From Roseobacter cerasinus (GTDB taxonomy: Bacteria; Pseudomonadota; Alphaproteobacteria; Rhodobacterales; Rhodobacteraceae), in the NCBI RefSeq assembly GCF_009811755.1, contig NZ_BLIV01000002.1:179001-243000 (forward strand): a DNA stretch of 64,000 nt, in the 5' to 3' direction. Each line of letters opens with the position of its first letter. Position 1 is the first letter of the stretch. The notes beneath the pieces were generated by a model. It was not told where the DNA came from. It was given only the letters and a program-made list of their open reading frames with translations, and did not search any database. A program made the position numbers and the translations under genes. This document shows, in pieces, positions 1 to 10,353 of this stretch.

Positions 1-1
1 A

Positions 2-607
2 TCAACGATCGCGGTCGCGTTGTGCCCGTTGCGGGTCGAACAGGGTGCTGCTCAGGCTCATACCGGTCTCCAGCGCATCCAGTACAACGGTGGTTTGTCC
101 ACCATTGGCGTCATAAATCACCCATTGGCGCAGCTGCACGGGATCGTCGGTAAAGCTCATGCGGATGCTGCCCTGCTCCGGGTTCTTGGGGTCCTGCGCG
201 GTCACGACCGTCGCCTCACCATCGAAATCGTGGCCCACAACCATGCGCGCCTGCCCCAGATTGACCTGGCGCGCCAGGATCAAAGACAATGGCGTCCGAC
301 GCAGCGGATAGGTCTCAGGCGGCTGGTTCGACTTTCCATCGATGATATAGACCGCATTCGCGCTGGCCAGCACCAGCGCCTGCTCGGGCGGGTCATATTC
401 AAAGCGCATCCTGCCGGGGCGGCTGATGTAGAGCGTGCCTGTGCTGACCGAGCCGTCATCGTTGATCTGCCGGAACGTGCCCTGCGCGGTCTTGAGACTG
501 TTCAGATAGGCCGAAATCTCGCTCAACGGCAGTTTTTCCGCAGCCGCAGATCCGGCAGCCATCACACTCATGCAAAAGGCAGCAACGGTCGAACTCAGAC
601 GTGTCAT
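2..607 (-). CDS. lolA: Outer-membrane lipoprotein carrier protein LolA
   Basis: A 201-aa periplasmic chaperone that would carry mature lipoproteins from the LolCDE complex to the outer membrane. The N-terminus (about residues 1-24, ending in SAAA) is a clear signal peptide. The mature part has LolA-type features: an early TAQGTFRQ strand and repeated beta-strand segments such as GRMRFEYDPP and QGSIRMSF. The ATG at 607 is chosen because the signal peptide begins there; the frame stays open further upstream without protein-like sequence. It lies downstream of ftsK in the same direction with about 118 bases between them, an arrangement common in Rhodobacterales. The stop codon sits at positions 2-4, so the gene is complete. 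Confidence 0.9.
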   Translation of the reverse strand: MTRLSSTVAAFCMSVMAAGSAAAEKLPLSEISAYLNSLKTAQGTFRQINDDGSVSTGTLYISRPGRMRFEYDPPEQALVLASANAVYIIDGKSNQPPETYPLRRTPLSLILARQVNLGQARMVVGHDFDGEATVVTAQDPKNPEQGSIRMSFTDDPVQLRQWVIYDANGGQTTVVLDALETGMSLSSTLFDPQRAQRDRDR

Positions 608-725
608 ACAGGGCTCCTCAGCCAACCAATCTCCGACCCGACATAAGATCGGGCGGGCTGATATGCGATAGCAGCGGTGAAAACCCGCCTGATATCTCAG
701 GGATCGCGGATCTAACGCGCGAGGT

Positions 726-3539
726 TCAGCCTTGTTCCGGCACCAGAATCTCGCGCTTGCCCACGTGGTTCGCGGCCGAGACCAACCCCTGTTCTTCCAT
801 CTGCTCCACAAGGCGCGCGGCCTTGTTGTAGCCAATGGCGAGTTTCCGCTGGATGTAGCTGGTCGAGCATTTGCGGTCGTTGATCACCACCTGCACCGCC
901 TGATCATAGAGCGCATCTTCCCCATCTGTGTTGCCACCAAGCCCCAGCACAAGGTCGATGTCGCTTTCCTTGTCGTCCGACGGCCCCTCGACCACGCCCG
1001 ATACATAGTCCGGCGCGCCATAGGCCTTGAGGTGGTTCACAATCTCCTCCACCTCTTCATCGGACACAAACGGCCCGTGGCACCGCGTGATCTTGGCCCC
1101 GCCCGCCATATAGAGCATGTCGCCCATGCCCAGCAGTTGCTCCGCCCCCATCTCGCCCAGAATGGTGCGGCTGTCGATTTTCGAGGTCACCTGGAAAGAA
1201 ATCCGCGTGGGGAAGTTCGCCTTGATCGTTCCGGTGATCACGTCGACCGACGGGCGTTGTGTCGCCATGATCAGATGAATGCCTGAGGCCCGCGCCATCT
1301 GCGCCAGACGCTGGATGCAGGCCTCGATTTCCTTACCCGCGACCATCATAAGGTCGGCCATCTCGTCCACGATCACGACGATGTAGGGCAGCGCCTCGGG
1401 CGTGTTCTCCTCGGTCTCGAAGACCGGCTCGCCGGTCTCATCGTCAAAACCGGTCTGCACTGTGCGGGTGAACATCTCACCTTTGGCCAGCGCCTCGCGG
1501 ACACGGCCATTGAACCCTTCGATGTTGCGCACGCCCATCTTGGACATCTTGCGATAGCGCTCTTCCATCTCGCCCACGACCCATTTCAGGGCCACAACCG
1601 CTTTCTTCGGATCGGTCACAACCGGGCTGAGCAGATGGGGGATGCCGTCATAAACGCTGAGTTCCAGCATCTTCGGGTCGATCATGATCATACGGCATTC
1701 TTCCGGCGTCAGCTTGTAAAGCAGTGACAGGATGAAGGTGTTGATCGCCACGGATTTACCGGACCCGGTCGTCCCTGCGATCAACAGGTGGGGCATCTTG
1801 GCGAGGTTCGCGACCACCGGGTCACCGCCAATATCCTTGCCCAGAGCGAGCGGCAGGCGCATGTTGCTGTCGCCAAAGTCGCGGGCCGACAGGATCTCGC
1901 GCAGCACGACCTTCTCACGGCTGTCGTTGGGCAGTTCGATCCCGATGACCGAGCGGCCCGGAACGGTCGAGACCCGCGCCGACAGCGCCGCCATGGAGCG
2001 CGCAATGTCGTCGGCCAGACCAATCACACGGGAGGCTTTCAGGCCCGGTGCCGGCTCCAGCTCGTACATGGTCACAACGGGGCCGGGGCGCACCGCCACA
2101 ATTTCACCCTTCACGCCGTAGTCGTCGAGCACCGATTCCAGCATGCGCGCGTTTTCTTCCAGCGCCTCATCGCTCAGTTGCAGACGCGGGACGTTGATCG
2201 GATTTTCCAGCAGGCTCAGTGGCGGCAGCTCAAACCCCGGGTGCGTGTCGTCAAAGGACAGCTTGGGCTGTGCTTCAGCCTTTGCGCGGGTCGACGGCTG
2301 CACCGGCTTGCGCGACGGTTGCTGCACCACGCGACGCGGCTCAGCCACCGGAGCAGCCGGGATCTCCACAGCCGGTTCGGCGTCAGGGGCCGCCATAATA
2401 TCCATATCGTCCTCGGGTGCAGGCGGAATGGCCGCGCCAACCCGTGCAGTCAGCGGCGGTTCGACCCGGGCACCGCTGGTATCAAGCACAAGCGCATCCG
2501 GCCCCCGCCCCCGCCCACGGGTCAGCGGGGCGGTCTGCGGCGTCTGAACCGCCTTGCTGGTGCGGGCACGGGATTTGATAACATCGGCGATGCGGGCGCG
2601 GATACGGTCATCGCCGGGTGCGTCCTCGACGTCCATCACCATGTCTGCCTCGACCAGTTCCGGCTCTGGCAGGGTCTCGGCCCGTTTGATCAGGCCCGGC
2701 ATTCTGGAGAACAGGCTTGGCTTGGGATCAGCCTGCATGTCCTGAAACTCCGGCGCACCATGGGCGGGCGCGACCTCCGAGTGCACGGTCTCAGCAGCGA
2801 TTTGCGCTGCGCGGGCTTCGCGCGCCTCGGCGCGTCGTTCTGCATGACGGGCCGACAGGGACTGCGCCGTTGCCAGCGCCCCGCTGGCCCCTCGGCCGAG
2901 CAGCGCCAGGATACCAGCATAGATCATCACCACGCCCACCAGCAGGAAGCGCCCGATGCGCATCAACTCCGGCTTGGTGAACCCGGTCACAAAGGCCCCG
3001 AAAGCCAGAATGCCCAAGGCCATCAGAATGGACATCAGCTTGACGGTGAAGGTGGACCCGATGGGCAGCAGAGTCAGCACAAAACCCATGACCGTATCGC
3101 CAAAAAGACCGCCCAAACCAAAGCTGTGGGTATCGAGCCAATTGCCATCAGGTGACAGCGTCGCGGCATAGATGGAGCCAAGCGCAATCGCGATCGGCGC
3201 AAAGATCAGCCGTCCAATCGCGCGTTCCGAGCCCTGATGCAGTGCAAACCGCAGGCCCCAAGCCAGCAGCACAAGACCGATGCCCCAGGCCCCCCAGCCC
3301 ACAATCATGAAAAGCGGCGCGGCCAAAGACGCCCCCGGACGCCCCATCCAGTTCTGCACCGGCGCATCCGTGGAGACCATCCAGTTGGGATCATCCGGTG
3401 TGTAGGAGGCGATCATCGCGCAGGCCATGCACCCCAGCGCGATCAGGACCAGCCCCAGCAGTTCCTTCCCGCGCTTCTCGACCGCCTCGGCCATGGAGCT
3501 ATCCAGGAGTGGGTCGCGCCCGCGTGTCTGATATGCCAT
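726..3539 (-). CDS. ftsK: DNA translocase FtsK
   Basis: A 937-aa septum-anchored DNA pump that clears chromosome ends through the closing division site and activates XerCD recombination. The first roughly 200 residues carry several hydrophobic membrane segments. A low-complexity Ala/Pro/Arg linker follows to about residue 430. The RecA-like motor has a Walker A motif GTTGSGKS near residues 589-596 and a Walker B region [10 protein letters not shown]. The last 65 residues form the DNA-reading winged-helix gamma domain ([21 protein letters not shown]). Length and domain order are normal. It lies 18 bases downstream of an aminotransferase gene on the same strand. Confidence 0.96.
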   Translation of the reverse strand: MAYQTRGRDPLLDSSMAEAVEKRGKELLGLVLIALGCMACAMIASYTPDDPNWMVSTDAPVQNWMGRPGASLAAPLFMIVGWGAWGIGLVLLAWGLRFALHQGSERAIGRLIFAPIAIALGSIYAATLSPDGNWLDTHSFGLGGLFGDTVMGFVLTLLPIGSTFTVKLMSILMALGILAFGAFVTGFTKPELMRIGRFLLVGVVMIYAGILALLGRGASGALATAQSLSARHAERRAEAREARAAQIAAETVHSEVAPAHGAPEFQDMQADPKPSLFSRMPGLIKRAETLPEPELVEADMVMDVEDAPGDDRIRARIADVIKSRARTSKAVQTPQTAPLTRGRGRGPDALVLDTSGARVEPPLTARVGAAIPPAPEDDMDIMAAPDAEPAVEIPAAPVAEPRRVVQQPSRKPVQPSTRAKAEAQPKLSFDDTHPGFELPPLSLLENPINVPRLQLSDEALEENARMLESVLDDYGVKGEIVAVRPGPVVTMYELEPAPGLKASRVIGLADDIARSMAALSARVSTVPGRSVIGIELPNDSREKVVLREILSARDFGDSNMRLPLALGKDIGGDPVVANLAKMPHLLIAGTTGSGKSVAINTFILSLLYKLTPEECRMIMIDPKMLELSVYDGIPHLLSPVVTDPKKAVVALKWVVGEMEERYRKMSKMGVRNIEGFNGRVREALAKGEMFTRTVQTGFDDETGEPVFETEENTPEALPYIVVIVDEMADLMMVAGKEIEACIQRLAQMARASGIHLIMATQRPSVDVITGTIKANFPTRISFQVTSKIDSRTILGEMGAEQLLGMGDMLYMAGGAKITRCHGPFVSDEEVEEIVNHLKAYGAPDYVSGVVEGPSDDKESDIDLVLGLGGNTDGEDALYDQAVQVVINDRKCSTSYIQRKLAIGYNKAARLVEQMEEQGLVSAANHVGKREILVPEQG

Positions 3540-3557
3540 GCTCTGATCCCTCGTACT

Positions 3558-4742
3558 TTACTGCGGATAGAGGCAGTCGCGGATCAATTCGATCCCGCGC
3601 TCCGTCTCCGCTTTTGGGGCCACCATCGCGGCCCTGATATAGCCTTGCCCCGGGTTGCCACCGTCCCAATCCTGCGCGAGATAGCCGCCGGGCAACACCC
3701 GCACACCGGTCTCGCGCCAGAGCTTGACCGCGGCGGCCTCGTCACTTTCCACTGGCAGCCACAGGAAAAACCCGGCCTCGGGGCTGGCATAGCCCGGCAC
3801 ATTGCCAAGGATACGGTCGGCCAGCTCGTATTTTTCCACATAGAGCGCGCGGTTCTCGACCACATGTGCCTCGTCGTTCCAAACGGCCGCCGCAGCGGCT
3901 TGCAAGGGCTGGGGCAGCGGTGTCCCGGCGAAATTGCGCAGTTGCTGGATTTCGCGGATGTTCTCGACGCCGCTCGCGACGAACCCAGACCGCAGGCCGG
4001 GCAGATTCGAACGTTTAGAAAGCGAGTGAAAGATCACCACACGGTTGAGGTCGGCACCCTGCTCATGCGCCACCTGCAGCGCACCGACGGGCGGCGTGTC
4101 GCGGTAGATCTCGGAATAGCATTCATCCGCGAAGATCTTGAAATCATACTGCTCTGCCAGCGCGATCAGATCCTGCCAATACGCCCGCGAAGCCACGGCG
4201 CCCTGCGGATTCGCAGGCGAGCAAATATAGACAGCGGTGGTGCGGTTCAACACATCCTCAGGCACGCTGGAGAAATCCGGCAGATGGCCGTTTTCCAGTG
4301 TGGCGGGCACCATGATCGGATCGGCCCCAACCGACAGCGCGGCAATCATATAGACCTGATAGAAGGGGTTTGGCATCAGGATCGCCGGGCGCTGGCCGTT
4401 TTTTGTCTCCGGGCAGAGCGCCATGACGGCATTGTAGAGCCCCTCGCGCGTGCCGTTCAGCGCCATCACATTGCGGTCCGGGTCCAGCGGCACGCCATAG
4501 CGGCGCTGGACAAACCCGGCGATGGCTGCGCGCAGTTCCGGTGTGCCGTCATTGGGCGGGTAGCTGTTGAAGCCACTCGCGTTCTCGGCAATCACATCCA
4601 TAACCCAGGCCGGAAAGGCATGTTTCGGCTCGCCAATGGTCATGTGGATTGTCGGCCCGCCGCCCTCATGGGCGTCAAGCAACGCGCGCAAGCGCGGCCA
4701 CGCATGTGCCGGAAGGTTCGAAAACCGCTCAGGATACACCAT
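3558..4742 (-). CDS. PLP-dependent aminotransferase, class I/II (DapC-like)
   Basis: A 394-aa fold-type I aminotransferase. The Schiff-base lysine is K243 in SLSKRSNLPGLRSGF, and the PANPQG and DECYSEIY segments bind the cofactor. The sequence resembles the group often annotated as N-succinyldiaminopimelate aminotransferase, which would supply lysine and peptidoglycan, but the substrate cannot be read from sequence. The ATG at 4742 is chosen because a GAGG ribosome-binding sequence lies about 8 bases before it. The frame remains open upstream into the amidase gene but that extension is rich in Arg/Pro and not protein-like. Confidence 0.85.
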   Translation of the reverse strand: MVYPERFSNLPAHAWPRLRALLDAHEGGGPTIHMTIGEPKHAFPAWVMDVIAENASGFNSYPPNDGTPELRAAIAGFVQRRYGVPLDPDRNVMALNGTREGLYNAVMALCPETKNGQRPAILMPNPFYQVYMIAALSVGADPIMVPATLENGHLPDFSSVPEDVLNRTTAVYICSPANPQGAVASRAYWQDLIALAEQYDFKIFADECYSEIYRDTPPVGALQVAHEQGADLNRVVIFHSLSKRSNLPGLRSGFVASGVENIREIQQLRNFAGTPLPQPLQAAAAAVWNDEAHVVENRALYVEKYELADRILGNVPGYASPEAGFFLWLPVESDEAAAVKLWRETGVRVLPGGYLAQDWDGGNPGQGYIRAAMVAPKAETERGIELIRDCLYPQ

Positions 4743-4848
4743 CAAAACTGCCTCAGATCGGGATCGTTCACGTCCCGTTTCTTTCAAACTACCGAAGGGT
4801 GGCGGCGCCGTCCACAAAAACGCGCGGCTTTGTCCGAGTTTGTGGCTT

Positions 4849-6177
4849 TTAGGCCAAGGCCGCCTCAGCCGCCGCGCCAAGACGCAGCAGGGCCGCTTCG
4901 CTGTTTGGTGCGGCCATCATCATCACGCCGCAACTGGGCACACCCGTGGGCAGCGTCAGCGCACAAAGCCCCATCAGATTGCCCATGCGTGTGTTGCGCA
5001 AGGTCAGCAGGTTTTCCTGCACGTAGTAGTCGTGATCACTGTTCAGCCGCTCCAGTTTCGGCGGCAGGATCGGCGCCGTCGGCAGCAGCACCGCGTCATA
5101 GGCACAAGTCGCTCGATCATAAGCCGCCCGCGCCGCATCGAGCGCCGCCCAGGCGGCCACGTAGTCCGGGCCAGAATAGGTTTTGCCGATCCGGAACCGT
5201 TCGAGGATTTCGCTGTACATTGCGTCCGGGTTCGCCTCGATCACATCGCGCCAGAGACCGTAAGCCTCTGATGTATAGAGACAACTGGCCTGCTCCATCG
5301 CGGTTTCCATCTCGGGCATCTCAATGTGCTCAACCGATGCGCCAACTGTGGTGAACGTCAACAAAGCCTGTTGAAACGCCTCGGTCGGTTCGCCCCGAAG
5401 ATCGTCGAGAGCGACGGTGTTCAGCACCGCAAACCGCTTGCCCTGCAGGCTTGCGCCGTTCAAATCCGGCGCCGGACGCCCCTCCATCACCGCAAGCAGA
5501 AGGGCAGCATCCTCGACCGAGCGGCAGAGCGGCCCCACCGTATCGAATTTCAGCGCCAGAGGCACCACGCCTTCGAGGCTCAGCCGCCCGGAGGTGGTTT
5601 TTAGCCCAACCAGATCGTTCCACGCGGACGGAATGCGCACCGATCCGCCGGTGTCAGACCCGATGCCCGCTGCGGCCAGCCCAAAGGCAACCGAGGCTGC
5701 CGCCCCCGAGGATGATCCACCCGGCACCGCCTCAGCATCGTTCACGCAAGGCGGCGTGCCAGTGTTGGGGTTATAGCCGAGGCCGGAGAAGGCCAGCTCC
5801 GACATATTCGTTTTGCCAAGACAGACCAGCCCAGCCGCAGAGGCATTCGTCAGCACCCGCGCATCGGCGTCCGGCACACGGCCTTCCAGCAGTTTGGAGC
5901 CTGCTTCGGTCACAACACCCGCTGTATCGAACAGGTCTTTCCAGCTGATCGGCACGCCGTCGAGCGGCGAGAGCCGCGTGCCGGAGGCAGCCCGCGTGGC
6001 GGCAGCCGTCGCCTCGGCCAAGGCCCGCTCCGGCGTGACGCGGGCATAGATGTCATCGCGATGCGGATGGGCGTCGATGGCATCCAGGTAGGTCTGCGTC
6101 AGCGCCACGGGGTCGATCTCTCCCGCCGCGATCCCGCGCCCAAGATCCGCCGCCGTCATCTCCAGCCATGCCTGCAT
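4849..6177 (-). CDS. Amidase signature family protein
   Basis: A 442-aa amidase of the GatA/malonamidase fold. The Ser-cisSer-Lys triad is visible as K80 (PISWKDLF), S155 (GGSSSGAA) and S179 (GSDTGGSVRIPS), with the usual 24-residue spacing between the two serines. It is shorter than GatA and is not beside gatC or gatB, so it is more likely a stand-alone amidase of unknown substrate than the tRNA amidotransferase subunit. The gene starts 84 bases from the divergent ubiH-type gene and precedes the aminotransferase on the same strand, leaving 106 bases between them. Confidence 0.87.
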   Translation of the reverse strand: MQAWLEMTAADLGRGIAAGEIDPVALTQTYLDAIDAHPHRDDIYARVTPERALAEATAAATRAASGTRLSPLDGVPISWKDLFDTAGVVTEAGSKLLEGRVPDADARVLTNASAAGLVCLGKTNMSELAFSGLGYNPNTGTPPCVNDAEAVPGGSSSGAAASVAFGLAAAGIGSDTGGSVRIPSAWNDLVGLKTTSGRLSLEGVVPLALKFDTVGPLCRSVEDAALLLAVMEGRPAPDLNGASLQGKRFAVLNTVALDDLRGEPTEAFQQALLTFTTVGASVEHIEMPEMETAMEQASCLYTSEAYGLWRDVIEANPDAMYSEILERFRIGKTYSGPDYVAAWAALDAARAAYDRATCAYDAVLLPTAPILPPKLERLNSDHDYYVQENLLTLRNTRMGNLMGLCALTLPTGVPSCGVMMMAAPNSEAALLRLGAAAEAALA

Positions 6178-6261
6178 GATCCGCTCCTTCTCTGCCTCGC
6201 GCGACGGTAGCGACGCTTGCGCGCATGGACAATCCCCCGCCGCGCGCCCTATGTCAGACCT

Positions 6262-7488
6262 ATGAAAACTGACAGCGATATCCTTATCGTGGGCGGCGGG
6301 CTGAACGGCCCCGCCCTGGCGCTTGCGTTGGCCAGCGCCGGGCAGAGTGTGACCCTCATTGATGCACTTCCGCTCAAGACCCGCAAGAGCACGGGGTTTG
6401 ACGGGCGCTCCTATGCGCTGGCGCTCACATCAACGCGCCTTTTCAAGGCCTTGGGCCTATGGGACACGCTTGAAAACGTGGCGCAACCCATGCTCGACAT
6501 CAAGGTAACGGACGGGCGTGCGGGCGAAGGCCCCTCGCCCTTCTTCATGCATTTCGACCATGCGGAGATCGAGGAAGGCCCCATGGGCTTTATGGTCGAG
6601 GACCGGCACCTGAGGCCCGCGCTCCTGCAGGCTGCAAAGGCCTCTCCGCTGATCACGCTGGTCAACAACGAAGAGGTCCTGGCGCAGGAGGTCGCGCCCA
6701 CCAGGGTGACCGTGTCGCTCGCATCCGGCAAAACACTGTGCGGGCGGCTGTTGGTTGGGTGCGATGGCCGCGCGTCGGGGACGGCCAAACGCGCAGGTAT
6801 CTCGCGCACGGGCTGGGGTTACGGGCAAACGGCGCTGGTCTGTGCGATCAAACACGCGCAGCCCCACCACGGGGTGGCGCATCAGTTCTTCATGCCGCCC
6901 GGTCCGCTGGCGATCCTGCCACTGACCGGGGACCGCTCCTCCATCGTCTGGAGCGAAACCGACGCCAACGCTCAGGCCATCAACGCTCTGCCCGAGGCTG
7001 CGTATCTGGACGTGCTGCGTCCCCGCTTTGGCAGCTTTCTGGGAGAGATTTCGCTGGCAGGCGCCCGGTTCACCTATCCGCTCTCGCTGTCGCTGGCCAA
7101 TGCGCTGATCGCACCCCGCGTCGCACTGGTGGGAGACGCGGCACATGGGGTCCACCCGATTGCCGGGCAAGGGCTGAACGCCGGCATCCGCGACATCGCC
7201 GCCCTTGCAGATGTGATTGCGGACGCCGCGCGGCGGGGCGAAGACATTGGCTCAACGTCGGTCCTGGGCCGCTATCAGCAATGGCGACGCTTTGACAATG
7301 TAACGCTGGCCTTGGCGACGGACACGTTCAACAAGTTGTTCTCGAATGATAATTCTTTAGTACGCGGCATTCGCGACCTCGGGATGGGCGTGGTGGCCCG
7401 TCTGCCAGGCTTGCGCCGTGGGTTCATCCGCGAAGCTGCGGGGCTGACAGGTGATCTGCCGCGACTGCTGCAAGGCAAATCGCTCTAA
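6262..7488 (+). CDS. ubiH: UbiH/UbiF-family FAD monooxygenase
   Basis: A 408-aa flavin hydroxylase expected to act on the aromatic ring of the ubiquinone precursor. The dinucleotide-binding motif [15 protein letters not shown] begins near residue 10, and the second FAD motif [20 protein letters not shown] lies in the C-terminal half. The ATG at 6262 ([13 protein letters not shown]) is chosen because it places the FAD motif at the usual distance from the N-terminus. An upstream in-frame ATG would add 15 residues. Which ring position it hydroxylates (UbiH, UbiF, UbiI or UbiL type) cannot be told. Its last bases overlap the convergent Trm112-like gene by 4. Confidence 0.87.
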   Translation: MKTDSDILIVGGGLNGPALALALASAGQSVTLIDALPLKTRKSTGFDGRSYALALTSTRLFKALGLWDTLENVAQPMLDIKVTDGRAGEGPSPFFMHFDHAEIEEGPMGFMVEDRHLRPALLQAAKASPLITLVNNEEVLAQEVAPTRVTVSLASGKTLCGRLLVGCDGRASGTAKRAGISRTGWGYGQTALVCAIKHAQPHHGVAHQFFMPPGPLAILPLTGDRSSIVWSETDANAQAINALPEAAYLDVLRPRFGSFLGEISLAGARFTYPLSLSLANALIAPRVALVGDAAHGVHPIAGQGLNAGIRDIAALADVIADAARRGEDIGSTSVLGRYQQWRRFDNVTLALATDTFNKLFSNDNSLVRGIRDLGMGVVARLPGLRRGFIREAAGLTGDLPRLLQGKSL

Positions 7489-7673
7489 TCGAGCACCCGC
7501 GCCTCGTCCACCAGCATGACCGGGATGCCGTTGCGGATCGGATAAGCGAGGTTGGCCGCAGCAGAAATCAGCTCCTGCCGCTCCGCATCGTATTTGAGCG
7601 TGGTCTGACTGCGCGGGCAAATCAGCGCCTCCAGCATATGCCGGTCGAACTCGGTCACTGTGATATCTGTCAT
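7485..7673 (-). CDS. Trm112 family small protein
   Basis: A 62-aa protein with the Trm112/YcaR pattern: [13 protein letters not shown] near the N-terminus and [18 protein letters not shown] near the C-terminus. Family members are small zinc-ribbon-like partners of methyltransferases. Only one cysteine is present here, so the zinc site is degenerate, as in many bacterial members. It overlaps the upstream Lon-domain gene by 4 bases (ATGA-type), which implies translational coupling. Confidence 0.85.
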   Translation of the reverse strand: MTDITVTEFDRHMLEALICPRSQTTLKYDAERQELISAAANLAYPIRNGIPVMLVDEARVLD

Positions 7674-8314
7674 TGGATCATCTCACTCTCACTGCCGCCG
7701 CGCAGCTGGTATTCAATCAGGGTGATCAGGGTCTCGCGGCGGGTTGGCAAGGAAGGGGCCTCCAGCAGCGCCTGTTTGTCCTCCGGGTCGAAATCCAGCA
7801 TCATTGATAACGAGTTGATCAGCAATTCATCATCGGCGTCTTTCAAGGTGTCCCAGTCGGCTGACAGCTCCCGCGCATCGAAGTAGCGCCCGAGCAGTGT
7901 CATGAACTCCGGCCGATCAAACCCGCTGTCCTTCTCGTCAGGGCCGAGGTCGCGGTCGAACCCGTCCCATTTGACATCACAGCGCCGATAGGGCGTGAAC
8001 CCCTGAACCTCCTGCACCACACGAAAACGCGATACACCACCCAATGTGATCAGATAGCGCCCGTCCTCGGTTTCCGAAAACTGTGTGATCCGCCCCGCAC
8101 ATCCAATGGAGTGCAAGCCAGGTCCGGCCCGCCCCGGAACCTCGTTGGGTTGAATCATCCCGATCAACCGGGCCGGGGTCTTGAGCGCATCTTCCAGCAT
8201 CTGCAGATAGCGTGGCTCGAATATGTGCAGTGGCAACCGCGCCCGCGGCAGCAACAGCGCCCCGGACAACGGAAAGATTGCAATGGTATCGGGGAGCTCA
8301 GCGGCCTTTATCAT
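7670..8314 (-). CDS. LON peptidase substrate-binding domain protein
   Basis: A 214-aa protein made of the N-terminal substrate-recognition domain of Lon without the AAA or protease domains. Characteristic segments are [29 protein letters not shown] near the start and [23 protein letters not shown], where the first is split over strands 1-2 of the domain. Its biological role is not established. It sits between the thioredoxin-TPR gene (27 bases upstream) and the Trm112-like gene (4-base overlap), and these three likely form one transcript. Confidence 0.88.
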   Translation of the reverse strand: MIKAAELPDTIAIFPLSGALLLPRARLPLHIFEPRYLQMLEDALKTPARLIGMIQPNEVPGRAGPGLHSIGCAGRITQFSETEDGRYLITLGGVSRFRVVQEVQGFTPYRRCDVKWDGFDRDLGPDEKDSGFDRPEFMTLLGRYFDARELSADWDTLKDADDELLINSLSMMLDFDPEDKQALLEAPSLPTRRETLITLIEYQLRGGSESEMIQ

Positions 8315-8341
8315 GGAAGAAGATCTAGCCCGTGGGCCGCG

Positions 8342-9259
8342 TCAGGCAAATATCATTGAGCTGAGTTTGCGCCGCCCGTTCAGGACCACCGGGTCATTTG
8401 GTTTGAGCGCATCAAAAATGGTGAAAAGCTGTGTCTTGGCAGCACCTTCGTTCCACTCGCGGTCTCGGCGGAACAGCTCCAAGAGTTCAGCGACAGCGCC
8501 ATCGACATCGCCACCGGCATGCAGCGCCAGGGCCAGATCAAACCGGGCCTGATGATCATCCGGGCTGGCCTCGACCGCTGATCTCAACTCATCCTGTGGC
8601 CCTGCACTTTCGGCCTGACGCGCCAGCTCAAGCTGCGCGTGAGCCGCTTCCAATTCGGGCGAATTCGATATTTCTGCGGGCGCCCCGTTGAGGATCGCTT
8701 CCGCCTGATCCAGCTCGCCCATGGCGATATGGGCACGCACCATGCCGCCATACGCGCCCGCGTGGTTCGCGTCTTCGCCGAGGATGGCCGCAAAGGTCTG
8801 CGCCGCATCCGTCGCGGCCCCCTCGGTCAGCATCTCTTCTGCTGCGGCCACGGCCTCATCCAGCGTGTCACCCGGCGCCTCGCCGCCCGCCGCCTTGACC
8901 ACCCGGTCAATGAACGCCTTGATCTCGGATTGCGGCACGGCGCCCTGAAACCCATCCACCGGCTGGCCCTTGAAAAAAGCGTAAACCGTGGGGATCGATT
9001 GGATCTGCAGCTGACCGGCGATCATCTGCGCCTCGTCAACATTGACCTTGACCATTTTCACAGCGCCCTTGGCGGCGCGCACGGCCTCTTCCAACTGCGG
9101 GCCGAGGGTCTTGCAGGGACCGCACCAGGGCGCCCAGAAATCGACGATCACCGGGACGGTCTGCGATGCCTCGACCACGTCCGCCATAAAGGTCGCCTCA
9201 GTGGTGTCCTTGATCAAATCGGCATCGGTGGGGGCGGCGCTCAGGTTCAGGTCCATCAT
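8342..9259 (-). CDS. Thioredoxin-TPR co-chaperone (YbbN/CnoX-like)
   Basis: A 305-aa protein with an N-terminal thioredoxin domain, active site WAPWCGPCK with cysteines at about residues 46 and 49, followed by helical tetratricopeptide-like repeats (about residues 130-300). E. coli CnoX (YbbN) has the same layout and protects substrates for GroEL under oxidative stress, but its SXXC site differs; here the full CGPC is kept, so redox activity is possible. Two adjacent ATG codons (9259 and 9256) follow an AAGGA ribosome-binding sequence; the first is used. Confidence 0.87.
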   Translation of the reverse strand: MMDLNLSAAPTDADLIKDTTEATFMADVVEASQTVPVIVDFWAPWCGPCKTLGPQLEEAVRAAKGAVKMVKVNVDEAQMIAGQLQIQSIPTVYAFFKGQPVDGFQGAVPQSEIKAFIDRVVKAAGGEAPGDTLDEAVAAAEEMLTEGAATDAAQTFAAILGEDANHAGAYGGMVRAHIAMGELDQAEAILNGAPAEISNSPELEAAHAQLELARQAESAGPQDELRSAVEASPDDHQARFDLALALHAGGDVDGAVAELLELFRRDREWNEGAAKTQLFTIFDALKPNDPVVLNGRRKLSSMIFA

Positions 9260-9310
9260 CTTTGTCCTTCCGGGTTGCGTCAGATCTTATATGGGAGGAA
9301 CGCCCCCGAT

Positions 9311-10099
9311 TCAAAGGTCAAAACCGGCAAAGACCGGCGCATGATCGCTGGGCTTTTCCCAGCCGCGCACGTCCCGCATGATCCGGCTGGAATGGGCGGC
9401 ATTGGCGATGTCCGCGCTGGCCCAGACATGGTCCAGCCGACGCCCCTTGTCAGCGGCGTCCCAGTCGCGCGCGCGATAAGACCACCAGCTGTAAAGTCGC
9501 CCCTCCGGAATGTCATTGCGGGTCACATCGACCCAGCCGCCCGCGTCCTGCGTCTGACCCAGATGCTCGACCTCGATGGGCGTGTGACTGACAACTTTCA
9601 ATAGCTTTTTATGGTCCCAGACATCATCTTCGCGCGGCGCGATGTTGAGATCACCCACAAGGATCGCCTTTTCGGGGCGGTTGTCACGGAACCAGTCCCG
9701 CATATCCGTCAGATAGTCGAGTTTCTGGCCAAACTTCTCGTTCACGTCGCGGTCAGGCACATCGCCGCCTGCTGGGACATAGAAATTGTGCACGGTCACG
9801 CCGTTTTCCAGCTGCCCGGCAATGTGGCGCGCGTGTCCGAGACTTGCAAAGTCATGCGCGCCCACCTCCTGCATCGGCAGTTTCGACAGGATGGCGACGC
9901 CGTTGTAGCCCTTCTGCCCGCGCGCAACCATGTGGCCGTATCCCGCCTCGGCAAAGGCCTCCAGCGGGATCTTGTCGACCGGGCTTTTGCACTCCTGCAG
10001 GCACAGCACGTCGGGGCCATGCTCCGCCATGAGTTTCAGGACAAGCTCTGCGCGCAGCCGAACGGAGTTGATGTTCCATGTCGCGAGGGTAAAGGCCAT
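9311..10099 (-). CDS. xthA: Exodeoxyribonuclease III
   Basis: A 262-aa endonuclease/exonuclease/phosphatase-fold enzyme that nicks DNA at abasic sites and removes 3'-blocking groups. The expected catalytic segments are present: WNINS near residue 8, LQEC with E36, LVGDLNIAP in the middle and the terminal SDHAPVFAGF. Length is normal. The ATG at 10099 is preceded by GGAG about 7 bases away. It is separated from the response-regulator gene upstream by 254 bases that contain a strong terminator. Confidence 0.93.
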   Translation of the reverse strand: MAFTLATWNINSVRLRAELVLKLMAEHGPDVLCLQECKSPVDKIPLEAFAEAGYGHMVARGQKGYNGVAILSKLPMQEVGAHDFASLGHARHIAGQLENGVTVHNFYVPAGGDVPDRDVNEKFGQKLDYLTDMRDWFRDNRPEKAILVGDLNIAPREDDVWDHKKLLKVVSHTPIEVEHLGQTQDAGGWVDVTRNDIPEGRLYSWWSYRARDWDAADKGRRLDHVWASADIANAAHSSRIMRDVRGWEKPSDHAPVFAGFDL

Positions 10100-10205
10100 G
10101 TGTCTGCTCCCATCAGATGTCGCGGCACCCTAGCCCGTCACGCGGCCCTCTGCCATGGCGAAACATGCGCATCCGACAAGGGTGGCGGTTCGGCCGGATT
10201 CCGGG

Positions 10206-10233
10206 CAAAAAAAGACCGGGCACAAGGCCCGGC
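10206..10233 (-). terminator. Rho-independent terminator
   Basis: Read on the minus strand, a stem CCGGGC/GCCCGG (10227-10232 pairing with 10216-10221, five-base loop) is followed by seven consecutive T residues (10207-10213). It would end transcription from the response-regulator gene and from the possible small RNA between them. Confidence 0.8.
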
Positions 10234-10310
10234 CAAGTCCAACAGGGAGGTTGTATGTCATAACCCGGACATACACGGGATTCTGTAACAGGTGTGAATG
10301 ACCATCACCT
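10207..10310 (-). ncRNA. Possible small RNA downstream of the response-regulator gene
   Basis: About 100 bases that look more structured than a plain 3' region. On the minus strand they hold in order: a CAGGTG/CACCTG stem, a CCCG/CGGG stem, a small hairpin CAAC-CTCCCT-GTTG (10240-10253) whose loop exposes an anti-Shine-Dalgarno-like CUCCCU, and the terminator at 10206-10233. A possible -10 box TATATT (10317-10322) and a GAGTC methylation site (10311-10315) lie where a promoter would be. It could instead be a processed 3' end of the regulator mRNA or merely untranslated sequence. No expression evidence exists here. Confidence 0.35.
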
Positions 10311-10353
10311 GAGTCGAATATAAGATCAAAATGGTTAATAAAAACCCAACATC

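Noticed and set aside
3237-5354. Very long open frame on the plus strand, antisense to ftsK and the aminotransferase
   Set aside because: It is rich in His, Arg, Gln and Pro with no domain-like pattern and lies opposite two clear genes. High G+C codon bias keeps the antisense frame free of stops.
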